Shown: piece by piece, positions 9,931 to 19,649 of the stretch | How the letters are laid out: every line of letters begins with the position of its first letter | Numbering within the stretch: position 1 is the stretch's first letter | Notes under the pieces: generated by a model | What the model was told of the DNA's origin: nothing | What the model saw: the letters and a program-made list of their open reading frames with translations, nothing else | Database searches by the model: none | Assembly (NCBI GenBank): GCA_020746875.1 | Contig: JAGTJL010000008.1 | Location: 372,001-436,000, forward strand | Reading direction: 5' to 3' | Origin: Rhexocercosporidium sp. MPI-PUGE-AT-0058 | Lineage: Eukaryota; Ascomycota; Leotiomycetes; Helotiales | Length of the DNA stretch: 64,000 nt | Position numbers and translations under genes: made by a program

Positions 9931-12900
9931 ATGTCGGTCCGGTTTCACAAAGTGAATGAACCTTCTCGGCCGAAAAGGAAACAGATTGCAGAGGAGCTTT
10001 GGGAACAATATGAATCGGACATTGAAGAACAGGCTCGAAAGGGAAGACCTATTGAATATATTGCTCGTTTGATTGAAGAGAAGTCCATTCCCGGTTTTAC
10101 CCCGACGTATGTTCCCCAGTTCGGTCTCCGCGCCCGGGCTAACACAATTAGTTGCCGTCAACTACGGCATCGGCTACAAAGGAAATCAGATCAAGTGGAG
10201 AACCGACGTAAAACCGGTCAAGATCTCACACGGCAAATCATCCACAGCACAAGGGTTATGAGCAACGGTGACCAAGGTTCTACACAGCTCACCGGAGACC
10301 CTCCTGAGCGTATGAATAGCGATCAATTCATAGACAGCAGTGATCAAAATTTCTCATCACCTTCAGGAATGCACTTTCACCCCGACTTCGAGGATATGCC
10401 AATAGAGCTGGATTCCAGTCAAGTGGTGTTGAAGACAACACCTGGGAGATCCCTAGGAACAGTGCATGCTGCACCTACTCAATATGCAGCAAGCTCGGAT
10501 CTCTCGACCTTGAACCCTTCCTTTCTATCTCTTCATTTCAACAACAATCTCGACAACACATTTAATTTCAACCGAAATTTGTCGATCCCTAATCGGTTCG
10601 ACGCACCCAGCACATCACCATTGGCAATTTCCGACAATTTGAACACACAAGCTGTTGCGCTCAGCTCAGGTGCTTCCTCTCCTTCATCATCAAACTCAGA
10701 CGTGAGCAGAAATATGGTCATGTCTGAGGAAGAAAACACACAGAAAATCCGGGATGTAGCGCTCCAAATGATCGAAAATAATCTTCTCACGGGAGCGACC
10801 ATCGATGCAAAGTCTTTGCAAATTATGAAATTCATTCCGCTACAAGCCGCCGGACACATGCTGCCCAAAAACTTCAATGACCCTCGTCATCTCGAGACAG
10901 CTCAAAAGACCTTCTGGTTATCAATCAAAGTCAGAAATTGCGGCTTAATACTGGCATTTTTTCAGCTCGGCTTGTTATGCACACGCAACATGATCAACGC
11001 TGCATTTGAACTAGCGATGAAATGCCAAGACCTAGCTCTAGTCGAATATATATTGGCGGGATCAGAAGTGGACCTTGGTACTTACGACCCTTTTGCCGAT
11101 TCAATCATTCATGATTATTTTCCCGATATTGGTGTCGAAGATACGACGGACCCATGGGAAAAGTGGCACCGTGCGCGGCAGGAAGGCAAATTTTATGTAT
11201 CGTCTCTTGAATTTGCGTCCATGCAGCAAAATCCTCCACTTGTGCTGCTTCTTCTCCGGAACAAAGCAGATCCGAAAACGCGTCCATCCAACCGCAGTAA
11301 ATATGAAGCTTCCATTGATTCGCGTCCAATTAATCCTCTTTACTGCGCAATCTCCGGCCAAATACCAGTCACTGGAGAATCGGAGGAAATTCCCGGGATT
11401 GTGCTCGATTCCGGAATTAGCCAAAACATTGTTCAGATTTTGATCGAAGCTGGGGCCAACATAGACTCTGATGAATATGTCCTCAATAGCTACGAGCGCA
11501 AATATCGACCCCTGTCCGAAACCCGATTGCCGTTCACGCCCATATATGTAGCTGCCTCTCGAGGAGAGGTCAAACTAGTTGAATATCTTCTGAAAGAAGG
11601 CGCTCAAATCAAAACGGAATCTCCTGGAAGAATGGCATTGCTGGGCCTGTTGGAAAATTCAAATCACATAAATGGACCGGGTTTGTCTAGCATTGCAAAA
11701 ATGCTTATCGATTCGGGGATAGACATCAACTTGACGCAACCTTGTGGCGATTTGCAGCGGCACAAATACGAACTAAATACGAATGAAAGGAGCGCAATCG
11801 ATCTCGCATACCAGCTCGCCCAACCAGAAATTATCCGCCTTCTCCATGATGAGGGGGCTACCGCTGGGGAGAGAACACTGCTCTTCGCGATCAAAGGAGC
11901 AGACTCTAATTCGATCCGTCAATTGCTGGACTCAGCGGTCACTTCAGAAAATTTCATCCTGGCTATTTTGGAAGCGTTAATGCAGAAGATGCCAGATATC
12001 GTACGGCGTGTCCTAGCTATCACTCGAGCTAAATACGGTCTTGAGCTTGAAAAATTTCTAGTCGAAGAAGGCGATATCAGCGACCTCATGGATTGTACTA
12101 CGAAAGCAATTGAATTGGGATATGAGGATATTACTTGTCAGCTCATCTCTATCGCTGAAGCTCTGCCCAGTATACCAGGAATGCGCAGCCACTTCTATGC
12201 TACTTTGGAAATGGCGAAGAATAATTGGAGTAGCACCCATGCGCTCAATTTTTTCAAAGTCGCCAAATATCCAAAGAAATTGTGGGATATGACATATAAG
12301 GACTGGTACAAGCTCCGCACCAGGGGCCGTCGACTCAGTCCACCAGAGCCGTGGAATTGGAGTTGTAGTATCATCAAAGTCCTACTAGACGCCGAGAATT
12401 ATCCCCTTTCATCGGCAGCTATGACCATTGCAATATTGGTATGCGCACGAAATGGGGCTGAAGAACTTGTGAAGCGCCTCTTCAATCTTGCAAGCGAAGA
12501 GCTTCTGATTGACGTGCCCGCCTCAAATGAAGAAACGGAAAATTTCATGCAGATATATGAAAAAGGGCGCTGCCGTGAAGACGCACGTCTTTCTCTTTCG
12601 GATACGATGTCTGCTGGTTATTTTAATATCGCAGAACTTCTCCTCAGGAATGGCTTCACAGTTGACGATGCAGCATTCGACATAGTACTTCAAAAAGGGA
12701 ACTTCAACCTTTTCGGTCAGTTTCTATGTTCATATTCTGGCTGCAGGCGGGAAATTGATGTCGACGAAGACAGCATCCCAATATTATGTGCAGAAGAAGG
12801 CAAACTACTATGGGACAATAGACTTCTTTCGGCGCACAACGGAATCTTTATCAACCCCGTTCCGATTGCAGAATGGGTGGTCATTTTCAATGGTAGCCTC

Positions 12901-13803
12901 AACTTGCTCATAAACATTTTGGAGAGGTTTTCCAGACATGACATTACTTCCTCCGATTCGTTACTAGACGCAGCAGTGGAGTTGCGCGGACACGAGATGC
13001 TGGAAGCAATTTTACACTCCTTCAGAGAAAGAGGAAACACTCCTAAGAAAAAATTTGGACAGACGGCGCTGAAACGAGCTGTCGAGGGCGCAGATGTGAA
13101 AAGCACGTCTTTGTTGTTAGCCTTCGGAGTTTGTCCATTTACCCTTCATAAAAGCGTAACAGGTAAAAGCTCAGCTCTAAGCCTTGCTATAGAGAAGCAC
13201 TCACCTGACAGACAAACACTACTTCCTACAATTCTCGATTCTCTCCACAATGTAGGAGATATCGTTGAAGAGAGAAATGGGATGTATAATACAGCTCTAC
13301 TCACCGCCGTCGCTGTTGATAATGTGTGTTCAGCCGAGTTGCTGATCAATGAAGGATTTGAAGTGAATCATCTACCAACAAGAACGACACCTAGAACCCC
13401 ACTTCAAGCCGCTTGCTCTTACGGTTCTCATGCGATGATCAATTTCCTGCTTTTGAAGGGAGCCGACATTAACGCACCTGCTTTTGAGTTCAGAGGAGGA
13501 ACCGCATTGCAGATGGCCGTCATTCGAGGAGATAGTGAGCTCGTTAAGGAATTATTGGAGAGAGGGGCGAATTGGCAGGCTCCGGGAGCAAAAGTTGGTG
13601 GAAGGACTGCTGTGGAAGCGGCTGCTGAGCATGGAAGAGTTCATATCCTAGAGGCGTATCTCTTACCTGGAAAACCTTGGGACGGCGAGTTTGGGGAGAG
13701 ACAGTACAGAAGAGCTTGCAAACTGGCTGACAATAATGGACGAGCAACGGCCAAGTGGATATTGGAGACATCATGGATAGATAGCGTTAGACTGCTGCAG
13801 TAA
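9931..13803 (+). CDS. Large ankyrin-repeat protein with Clr5-like N-terminus
   Basis: An intronless 1290-residue protein. ATG 9931 (MSVRFHKVNEPSRPKRK) is preferred over the upstream in-frame ATG at 9787 because the extra 48 residues look like leader. Residues about 15-85 (basic, IAEELWEQYESDIEEQ ... GFTPTYVPQFG) resemble the fungal Clr5 domain, a short helical region thought to bind DNA. A Ser/Asn-rich linker spans about 90-260. Ankyrin-type repeats follow: degenerate ones between about 320 and 900 (for example TPIYVAASRGEVKLVEYLL) and clearer ones at the C-terminus (TPLQAACSYGSHAMINFLL, TALQMAVIRGDSELVKELL, TAVEAAAEHGRVHILEAYL). Ankyrin stacks bind proteins. A nuclear or regulatory role is inferred from the N-terminus only. 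Such genes are often expanded in fungi; no NACHT or HET domain is present. Confidence 0.8.
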   Translation: MSVRFHKVNEPSRPKRKQIAEELWEQYESDIEEQARKGRPIEYIARLIEEKSIPGFTPTYVPQFGLRARANTISCRQLRHRLQRKSDQVENRRKTGQDLTRQIIHSTRVMSNGDQGSTQLTGDPPERMNSDQFIDSSDQNFSSPSGMHFHPDFEDMPIELDSSQVVLKTTPGRSLGTVHAAPTQYAASSDLSTLNPSFLSLHFNNNLDNTFNFNRNLSIPNRFDAPSTSPLAISDNLNTQAVALSSGASSPSSSNSDVSRNMVMSEEENTQKIRDVALQMIENNLLTGATIDAKSLQIMKFIPLQAAGHMLPKNFNDPRHLETAQKTFWLSIKVRNCGLILAFFQLGLLCTRNMINAAFELAMKCQDLALVEYILAGSEVDLGTYDPFADSIIHDYFPDIGVEDTTDPWEKWHRARQEGKFYVSSLEFASMQQNPPLVLLLLRNKADPKTRPSNRSKYEASIDSRPINPLYCAISGQIPVTGESEEIPGIVLDSGISQNIVQILIEAGANIDSDEYVLNSYERKYRPLSETRLPFTPIYVAASRGEVKLVEYLLKEGAQIKTESPGRMALLGLLENSNHINGPGLSSIAKMLIDSGIDINLTQPCGDLQRHKYELNTNERSAIDLAYQLAQPEIIRLLHDEGATAGERTLLFAIKGADSNSIRQLLDSAVTSENFILAILEALMQKMPDIVRRVLAITRAKYGLELEKFLVEEGDISDLMDCTTKAIELGYEDITCQLISIAEALPSIPGMRSHFYATLEMAKNNWSSTHALNFFKVAKYPKKLWDMTYKDWYKLRTRGRRLSPPEPWNWSCSIIKVLLDAENYPLSSAAMTIAILVCARNGAEELVKRLFNLASEELLIDVPASNEETENFMQIYEKGRCREDARLSLSDTMSAGYFNIAELLLRNGFTVDDAAFDIVLQKGNFNLFGQFLCSYSGCRREIDVDEDSIPILCAEEGKLLWDNRLLSAHNGIFINPVPIAEWVVIFNGSLNLLINILERFSRHDITSSDSLLDAAVELRGHEMLEAILHSFRERGNTPKKKFGQTALKRAVEGADVKSTSLLLAFGVCPFTLHKSVTGKSSALSLAIEKHSPDRQTLLPTILDSLHNVGDIVEERNGMYNTALLTAVAVDNVCSAELLINEGFEVNHLPTRTTPRTPLQAACSYGSHAMINFLLLKGADINAPAFEFRGGTALQMAVIRGDSELVKELLERGANWQAPGAKVGGRTAVEAAAEHGRVHILEAYLLPGKPWDGEFGERQYRRACKLADNNGRATAKWILETSWIDSVRLLQ

Positions 13804-14228
13804 CGAGAATATTAGTGGGTGTTATGAACGCATCCTAAGAGCAGGCGGGGTTCTAGGAACCTTAGGCTCGGGAGGGCAGTGAACCGCGGGAGTCGTAGGA
13901 CTCTCTCGCACCTTAGTCGTCAGGTATATCTGCTAAAACCTTAGCCCCGGCATCATCCTTACTTCGTAGATGTTGAAATAATCACTCATTTGAAGTCAGT
14001 GCGTAGGACTAAAATATTCCACTTTACAGGGGATACTAGCTAATGAGCTAATCCGCTTTCTTTATCTTCTTTTGAAAATAGCAAATTCTGGGGCACTTAG
14101 CACAGACAAGGAATCGGTGATTATTATCCTTGATACGAAGTATTTCGACAAGTTCTTGTCACATATCGACCCTTGTTTGGCAAGTGGATCTCCATGGCTC
14201 CACAACGGCAAAAACCGAAATGCAAAAA
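13804..14228. other. Intergenic, no gene recognised
   Basis: Downstream DNA of the ankyrin gene and of the minus-strand 5S gene. No coding pattern on either strand. Confidence 0.5.
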
Positions 14229-14229
14229 A
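14224..14229 (-). terminator. Pol III T-run terminator of 5S rRNA
   Basis: Six T on the minus strand directly at the 3' end of the 5S rRNA gene, the standard RNA polymerase III stop signal. The last base of the mature RNA probably lies within this run. Confidence 0.75.
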
Positions 14230-14347
14230 CATACAACAGTGGGTATTCGCTGGTGGTCACCCACCCAACTACTAATCCACCGATCTGAAGCTTGAGTTTG
14301 GCAGAGCGGACGGGATGCCCTATTCTCTTCAGTCTATGGTCGTATGT
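14229..14347 (-). rRNA. 5S ribosomal RNA gene (dispersed copy)
   Basis: The minus strand begins ACATACGACCATAG and ends GCTGTTGTATGT-like (here CACTGTTGTATGT), with the conserved stretches GGGCATCCCGTCCGCTC and TTAGTAGTTGGGTGGGTGAC and CACCAGCGAAT in between. Length is 119 nt, as usual for fungal 5S RNA. RNA polymerase III uses internal promoter elements, so no upstream promoter is needed. In filamentous ascomycetes 5S genes are scattered singly rather than placed in the rDNA repeat, as here. Helix I ends (ACATAC / GTATGT) pair. Some internal bases differ from what I remember as the common form, so it may be a variant or non-expressed copy. A 71-codon open frame over it is just translated rRNA. 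Confidence 0.92.
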
Positions 14348-14523
14348 GGAAGCCTTCTGCTTGTCTGAATACATGTACAGTTTCCGCAGAAAAAGAATGT
14401 AATATCGAGGTATCTCGCTTAGGCTTTTCTATCCTCTCGTAGTGTCCAGGATGAACAAATTTCTATATACAGCTTCGGACTATATACATCTCTTTGCTAG
14501 CTCACTTCCAGCCTCATACCAGC

Positions 14524-15299
14524 CTATGTGCATCCAACACGAGTCGAACTGACCGCAATATCATCATACCAGAACGTATTCGTGTCCCCACCATAACTCT
14601 CCCAACCGAAGTAAATAGCCGTCACCTTAGGCTTGATGCTACTCCTCTGCCACTGCGCAGCATTTGCGTTTGCAACGCCAGATTTGCTCGTCAACCCCGC
14701 AATCGCCTTGCCATTCAACCATGTCTCCACAGTACCGTCAGTGCCCAGATGGTATTCAAAACACTGCCATGCCCCGATCGGAAGAGCGGCTGACGTGGCG
14801 ATACCTTGGGGTGAGAGATCGGGCAGGGTAGCGTCGTCACTTTCGCGGTTGTACATCAGGATCTTTGACTGTCCTCCGATGCGTAGGTGCTTCTTGGATC
14901 CTTGGGCTGAGTCGGGCATGGTGATGAAGGAGACGTGGGAGTCAGTGAGGGCTTTGGAAGCTTTTCTAAATGCGAATAGAAATCAGTATGGGATCTGGAA
15001 AGTATGAAGGATTTGCAGCAATGTACTCACAACCACGTCCGAACATAGACATCGCCGCTAGGGACCTTCGTTGTTCCAAAGAAGATATGTCCGCAGTATC
15101 CGCCTGCGCCATCTACCCTCATGGAATTCTTGCCAGTGTGAGCAGTTGAGCTGTCGAGGGTGACCTTTCCACCTTGGTTGCAATCAGCTGCGTAGGTAGG
15201 CCAAGCAGTCTGATCCCAGCCGCTCTCAAACCCCTCAGATACCTGAGCAAGCGAAGAAGGAAGGAGAACCAAAGCGAGAAGAGCAAATTGGCGGAACAT
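14524..15299 (-). CDS. Cip1-like secreted protein, no cellulose-binding module
   Basis: Two exons, 15299-15031 and 14965-14524, with GTGAGT donor and TAG acceptor, give 236 residues. A signal peptide (MFRQFALLALVLLPSSLAQ) is followed by one beta-rich domain with blocks typical of Trichoderma reesei Cip1: FESGWDQTAWP, ADCNQGGKVTLD, GYCGHIFFGTT, LRIGGQS, YNRESDDATLPDLSP, CFEYHLGTDGTVETWLNG, and C-terminal STRVGC. Cip1 is induced with cellulases and structurally resembles polysaccharide lyases such as glucuronan lyase, so uronic-acid-containing cell-wall polysaccharide is a likely substrate. The T. reesei protein carries a Ser/Thr linker and CBM1 after RVGC; here translation stops two residues later, so the binding module is absent. 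A TATA box lies about 70 bp upstream. Confidence 0.9.
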
Positions 15300-15365
15300 G
15301 ATTACAGAAGCTTCGAGGTTACAAGACGAAAAAGGCCAAGGATAAGAAAATGGGGGAGGTTGAGG

Positions 15366-15373
15366 TATTTATA
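15366..15373 (-). promoter_or_regulatory. TATA box of the Cip1-like gene
   Basis: TATAAATA on the minus strand, about 70 bp upstream of the ATG at 15299, a usual distance for fungal TATA-containing secreted-enzyme genes. Confidence 0.55.
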
Positions 15374-16519
15374 CGTCTAAGAGCGAAAAGATTTTTATCA
15401 AGAAGCGATCACCATGTTTGAACATATATTGATCTGTCGGCTGGACATGGTAGGGAGTGGCAGTTATGGTGCATGCAGCGGCCGGCAGGAATGGCGGCTC
15501 CGATGTGAGTTCAGCCGCGAGCCCAAATGCGGGGGTAGATAGACACGGTAGGGTCATTTGAATGATCACGCAGACTCAGGTACATTAGTTTTGAAATGGA
15601 TAAAGTGTACATCGGTTGTAAGGTGCGACTTGGTCTTTGTAGAGTTTGGTGTTTAATTAATAAAGGTTCGTTGCTATAGCTTAGCCGAACAAGGCGGAGG
15701 ACTCCCTCCGCGTGACTCTCTGGGGATGGTCGGCACTGCGAAGTGATGATTCGTCTAATTTTAGTAGTATCGGGATACTTGAGATCAATATAAGCTTCTT
15801 TTCTTGACTAGGATTCAAGTCGCTTGTTGTGGCTGATGTTATTTTTGTTGACTGAATATTCAAAACCTTCGCTTAATCATGAAGTATCTCGATCACTTAG
15901 ATTTACAATACTATGCAACCTCAATTCAGAAATTTGTGCTTGCATACATTTTCATAAAAGAATGATAAACTTTAGATCATCTATACCTTTTCCCGGGAGA
16001 TGGACTGATGCCTCAGAGGAGGATAATCTTGAAGTGAAGCCTTAGGCGCCGTAAGATCCACGAAAGGCAACTATCAATTTTAATGGTAATAAATACTCAT
16101 TGTAGACACTCAGTTCTATTAATTATTTACTCTATATAACATCAAATTATAGGAGGTAACTTTATGTAACACTGCTGTTATTCAGCAAAATAGTGCCTGA
16201 TGATTGTCAAAGGTGCAGTGATTCGCTCCGTATGATTTGACACAAAGATTTCTCCCAGCTCGCCTGCTATCTATAGAATCACAACTCAAATAAAAACAAC
16301 TCATTGCAATCCTCAAATTACTATAAAACCCGGCAGCTTTTCCTCTAGATCTAAACCTTCTTCCTCTATCCCAAAATACTTTGACACCAACAAAAACTCC
16401 AAAAATAAACCTCGCATCGACTAACACATACAAACATCGAATACTCAACTCGTTTTGCTAAGTTGAAAATCAACCTACGAGACATAACATACAAGATTTG
16501 ACAAGAAAAAAAAAACAGA
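15374..16519. other. Intergenic, no gene recognised
   Basis: AT-rich in 15800-16180. A C/T-rich stretch at 16355-16400 precedes the small Cys-rich ORF and could be its promoter. Minus-strand frames 16182-16593 have no recognisable features. Confidence 0.45.
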
Positions 16520-16687
16520 ATGTGCATATTCATCCAAACAGTCTGCAGCGTTTGTGGGGAGATCGTCTCAGTGGTTCCAGCCACTTGCATCAACGCTGGT
16601 AGCCCAAGCCACCCAGCACCAACAACCCAAACTGTCTACATTGGTGGATGTGGAATTGGTGGGTGCACACCTGGTGGTCCCTTTTAA
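16520..16687 (+). CDS. Small Cys-rich protein (55 aa)
   Basis: A 55-residue frame from ATG 16520 to TAA 16685-16687. It begins MCIFIQTVCSVCGEIV, has Cys at 2, 9, 12, 23, 44 and 49, a Pro/Thr-rich centre, and a Gly/Cys-rich end (IGGCGIGGCTPGGPF). The C-x2-C-G knuckle followed by a later Cys is reminiscent of short fungal proteins that start MC and carry a CG-type knuckle, which may bind zinc. There is no signal peptide. An A-rich stretch with cytosines (AAAAACAGA) directly before the ATG is a favourable start context. It could be chance, but Cys clustering and the Gly-rich end argue for a real gene. A competing minus-strand frame has no features. Confidence 0.45.
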   Translation: MCIFIQTVCSVCGEIVSVVPATCINAGSPSHPAPTTQTVYIGGCGIGGCTPGGPF

Positions 16688-18444
16688 AAGGTGACATGGC
16701 ACACAGACTAGGGGAGAAGGCAGTGGGGTCTGGTGTTAAGTGAGCAACACCCGGGGGAGTGGAAACGCTGGCGGGAACGGTAAAGTAATCTGTTTTTGCG
16801 AGCATGGATTCTGTTCTGGTGGGTTGAAACTAGACTAGCGCAGGCGCTATGGTTTTAATACTTACCATATTCTATTCAAATACAAATCGTTGACTTGACT
16901 TGACTTTACGAAAATGAGCTAGGTGGACCGTGGAAAGAAGAATAGCTCTTACTTGAGGGAGACACGATGGATGGAAGGAACTTTCCAACATCTTTCCCAA
17001 ACCACGAAGAATGACAGAACGTGTATCCGCTTGAATATGTTCATGCACCTCGATAACTTCACTCAATATCAGTTATCGTTGAATTTGCACTTCTCAGTAT
17101 GATGATAGATGTGATCAAATGAGCTACTACCAGCAAGAAATCCATCTGGGAGATCTCTATGCAAAGAAAAGAAATACAATCACCCTCATGTTCCTCTTCG
17201 TAACAGCTGGCCAACGACATCAATATCCATGCATTCCTCAGACTTTCATCTATCACCAGTCATCTCTCCTTCCCATAATTCAAAAATTCATCCGAGGCAC
17301 TGACGCCATCGACGGACACTTCCACCAGTGGGTGTCAGAATTAATTGCGCACCCACCCCTAAAATTAAGCGAGACCCGCACCAAAACCCACCCTCTTCGT
17401 GATTATTATTATATAAGAAAACCTTTATATAATCTTTCAACACTAAGTCAAATTGATATTTAGAAGTAATTAAACTAAATCTAATTTTAAGCTTTTTATT
17501 TGCATTATTATTAAGTATTTATGTGAGTAATAGCGAAACTACTAACAAAAGTCTGCTATTTAGCTCACTTAAATTCAAAATATCTGTATAACTTTATAAG
17601 TTATTGATAAAAACTTTTGAAATCAATAATACAGAATATCTTATATATATTTATTATATACCTTAAGTATAAACATTTTCTATAAGAGAATCATGCTTTA
17701 AATTGCTTGCAAAGTACCGGCTTTTTGGTGAGGATCGCTTAATTTTGAGGGGTGCGCAATTAATTCTGGCACCCACTGGTGCTTCCAAGAAAAACAAATA
17801 AAACAAGCAACCCCTCAACCCAAGATCCAAGCAAGTGCATCGCTCTTTCTCTCCCATTGGCCAGATCAATAAGCTTAATACTAGAGGACGCCCAGCACGC
17901 TCCCTGATCTGCAGCCACAATCCACATCCAGGCTCCCTGGCGCCGATCGATTGCGCGCTTCTAGGCCGGGAACAACACATTCCGAGCCACTTACACTTAA
18001 ATTCGAACTATCACGAGAAAGCGCGCATCCGCCCAGCCAGAGCAATCAAAATCGTACCCACCAGTCAACTAGTACGCCAGACATATATAATGGGGGAAGC
18101 GCTGTTGTCGTGTCGTGTACAGAGGGGAGGGTGCGCGCATTAATCAGACGAACGCGGATCCTGTTTGGTGTTGATCGATGTCTGGAAGCGCGTGAGCTGT
18201 GCTGAAACCGCGTCGAGACAAGGAGAGCTGCATTGAGCCGACAGACGATCGCATCTCTGGTTGGCATTCTTGGATTATCTGGTAGACGAGGGAGATAGAG
18301 AGAAGAGAGGGAATACCTTTTCGGAGAAAGAGTCTTCTTTCTTTTCTTCCTTCGCTTCGATACGACAGTTTTGCGCAAACTATCGAAACTTGACTTGGAT
18401 ATCTCTTGGGCCTGCTCTTGCTACTGGCACTACCCGATTTGGCA
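16688..18444. other. Intergenic region containing a MITE
   Basis: Apart from the inverted-repeat element at 17323-17781, no feature is supported. Short frames at 17119-17463 and 17663-17980 overlap the element ends. The 18000-18440 portion is the presumed promoter/5' leader of the membrane-protein gene. Confidence 0.45.
17323..17781. mobile_element. MITE-like element with long terminal inverted repeats
   Basis: The left end 17323-17372 (beginning CACCAGTGGGTGTCAGAATT) is the reverse complement of 17735-17781, with one substitution and small indels in about 50 bp; weaker pairing extends the arms to roughly 65 bp. The interior of about 330 bp is very A/T-rich, has no open frame and no transposase. 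Both outer borders carry CTTCC (17319-17323 and 17782-17786), a possible target-site duplication. Total length 459 bp fits a non-autonomous DNA transposon. The superfamily is undetermined. Confidence 0.82.
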
Positions 18445-19208
18445 ATGCAGCTTTGTAGTAACCGTCCCGAAGGCTTCGTGAGTATTTCTTCGGATGTGTT
18501 GGAATGGAGAGGGAGAAAGCTGACTGCGAATAGGGCCCTTCATCAACTATCTCCTCTCCCATCCCAACATCCTGTTTCGTCGACGCAATCCTCATCCCCC
18601 TCCCGATCTGGCTCGCCATCGTCCTCCTCCCCCTCCTCTTCGCCCTTTCTCTGCACCACCGAAAACAAAACTACAACCCCTCAACCGCCTACCTGCGCGC
18701 CGTCCCGCGGCGGAACTGGGCGTTCAATATTACATCCGCTGTATACTATATCCTGATTGTGGCCAATGGCTTGATGATGACGTTGGAGATTGTTCGTTTG
18801 GAGTTGATCCATTTTGGGATTGGATTGCTGCCGTTTGTGTATGCGGGGTTGGTTATTGCTCTATTGCTGTATTGGAGCGAAGGCGTCCAGGGGAGAATAA
18901 GGGGCTGGCAGGCTGTGAATGCTGTGGTTTGGATAGGTGGGGTGGTTATGAGTGTTATTAAAGTGGTTGGACTGAGTAAAGAGGGCATCGATTCCAGGAA
19001 GGGATCGAAATACCCATTGAGCGATCAGGTTACCGATGTGGCGGTCATGGCTGGGCTGTATGCTGTCGCTGCGATATTGGAAGTTGTATTAGGGTTTTGG
19101 AGAGCGTTGAGGAGAGCGCGGAAGGGGAGGGAGGAGAGTCCTCATAGCGGTATGAGCCCTGTGATGGAGAACTCTGAGTTTGTTGGGAAGTTTCGTCCAA
19201 ATGCTTGA
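18445..19208 (+). CDS. Multi-pass membrane protein of unknown function
   Basis: Two exons, 18445-18477 and 18534-19208; the 56-nt intron has a GTGAGT donor, a CTGAC branch site and a TAG acceptor. The product is 235 residues. Hydrophobic helices are at about 28-50, 72-96, 100-122, 135-158 and 175-198, so about five transmembrane segments. A basic stretch follows the first (HHRKQNYNPSTAYLRAVPRR), and the cytosol-like tail is Arg/Lys-rich (RRARKGREES) then acidic. No family recognised. The first exon encodes only 11 residues (MQLCSNRPEGF), so an alternative upstream start is possible. The gene converges on the DUF2235 gene, with stops 441 bp apart. Confidence 0.6.
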
Positions 19209-19649
19209 TTGAGGATACGTTTTGATACCCCGGGATTAAATGATGAAATTGTATACCTTTTGTTCTATTTTTTTTATTGTATTGTGCCTGCTCTTGTACT
19301 TGATTCAGTTTGAGTCGTGACATTTGGGGGAATTTACCTAGGAATCAGGAATCAGTTGTGACCCAAATCAGCTGGTTTTCAGATTCCCACGCCGCTTGGG
19401 ATATGCAGACAGATGTTTGGTTCAGGCGTTCCAAGTACCGTACTGTAACTGCTTCCAATTTCTATTATTCGTGAAAATCTGCTAACTGTTCTCAAAGGCC
19501 AACAACACAAACCAAAACTCCCACCGATTATTGCAATCTAAATCTTGACGGGTATCAAAGCAAGAACGCCCCCAAACGCCATCTACCAAGCATCACACGT
19601 TTATCTTCCGATCCTGTCCAAGCCCCCATCCGAATCGACCATAACCTCA

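Noticed and set aside
14159..14374. 71-codon minus-strand frame that looks like a widely repeated fungal peptide
   Set aside because: It is the translation of the 5S rRNA gene.
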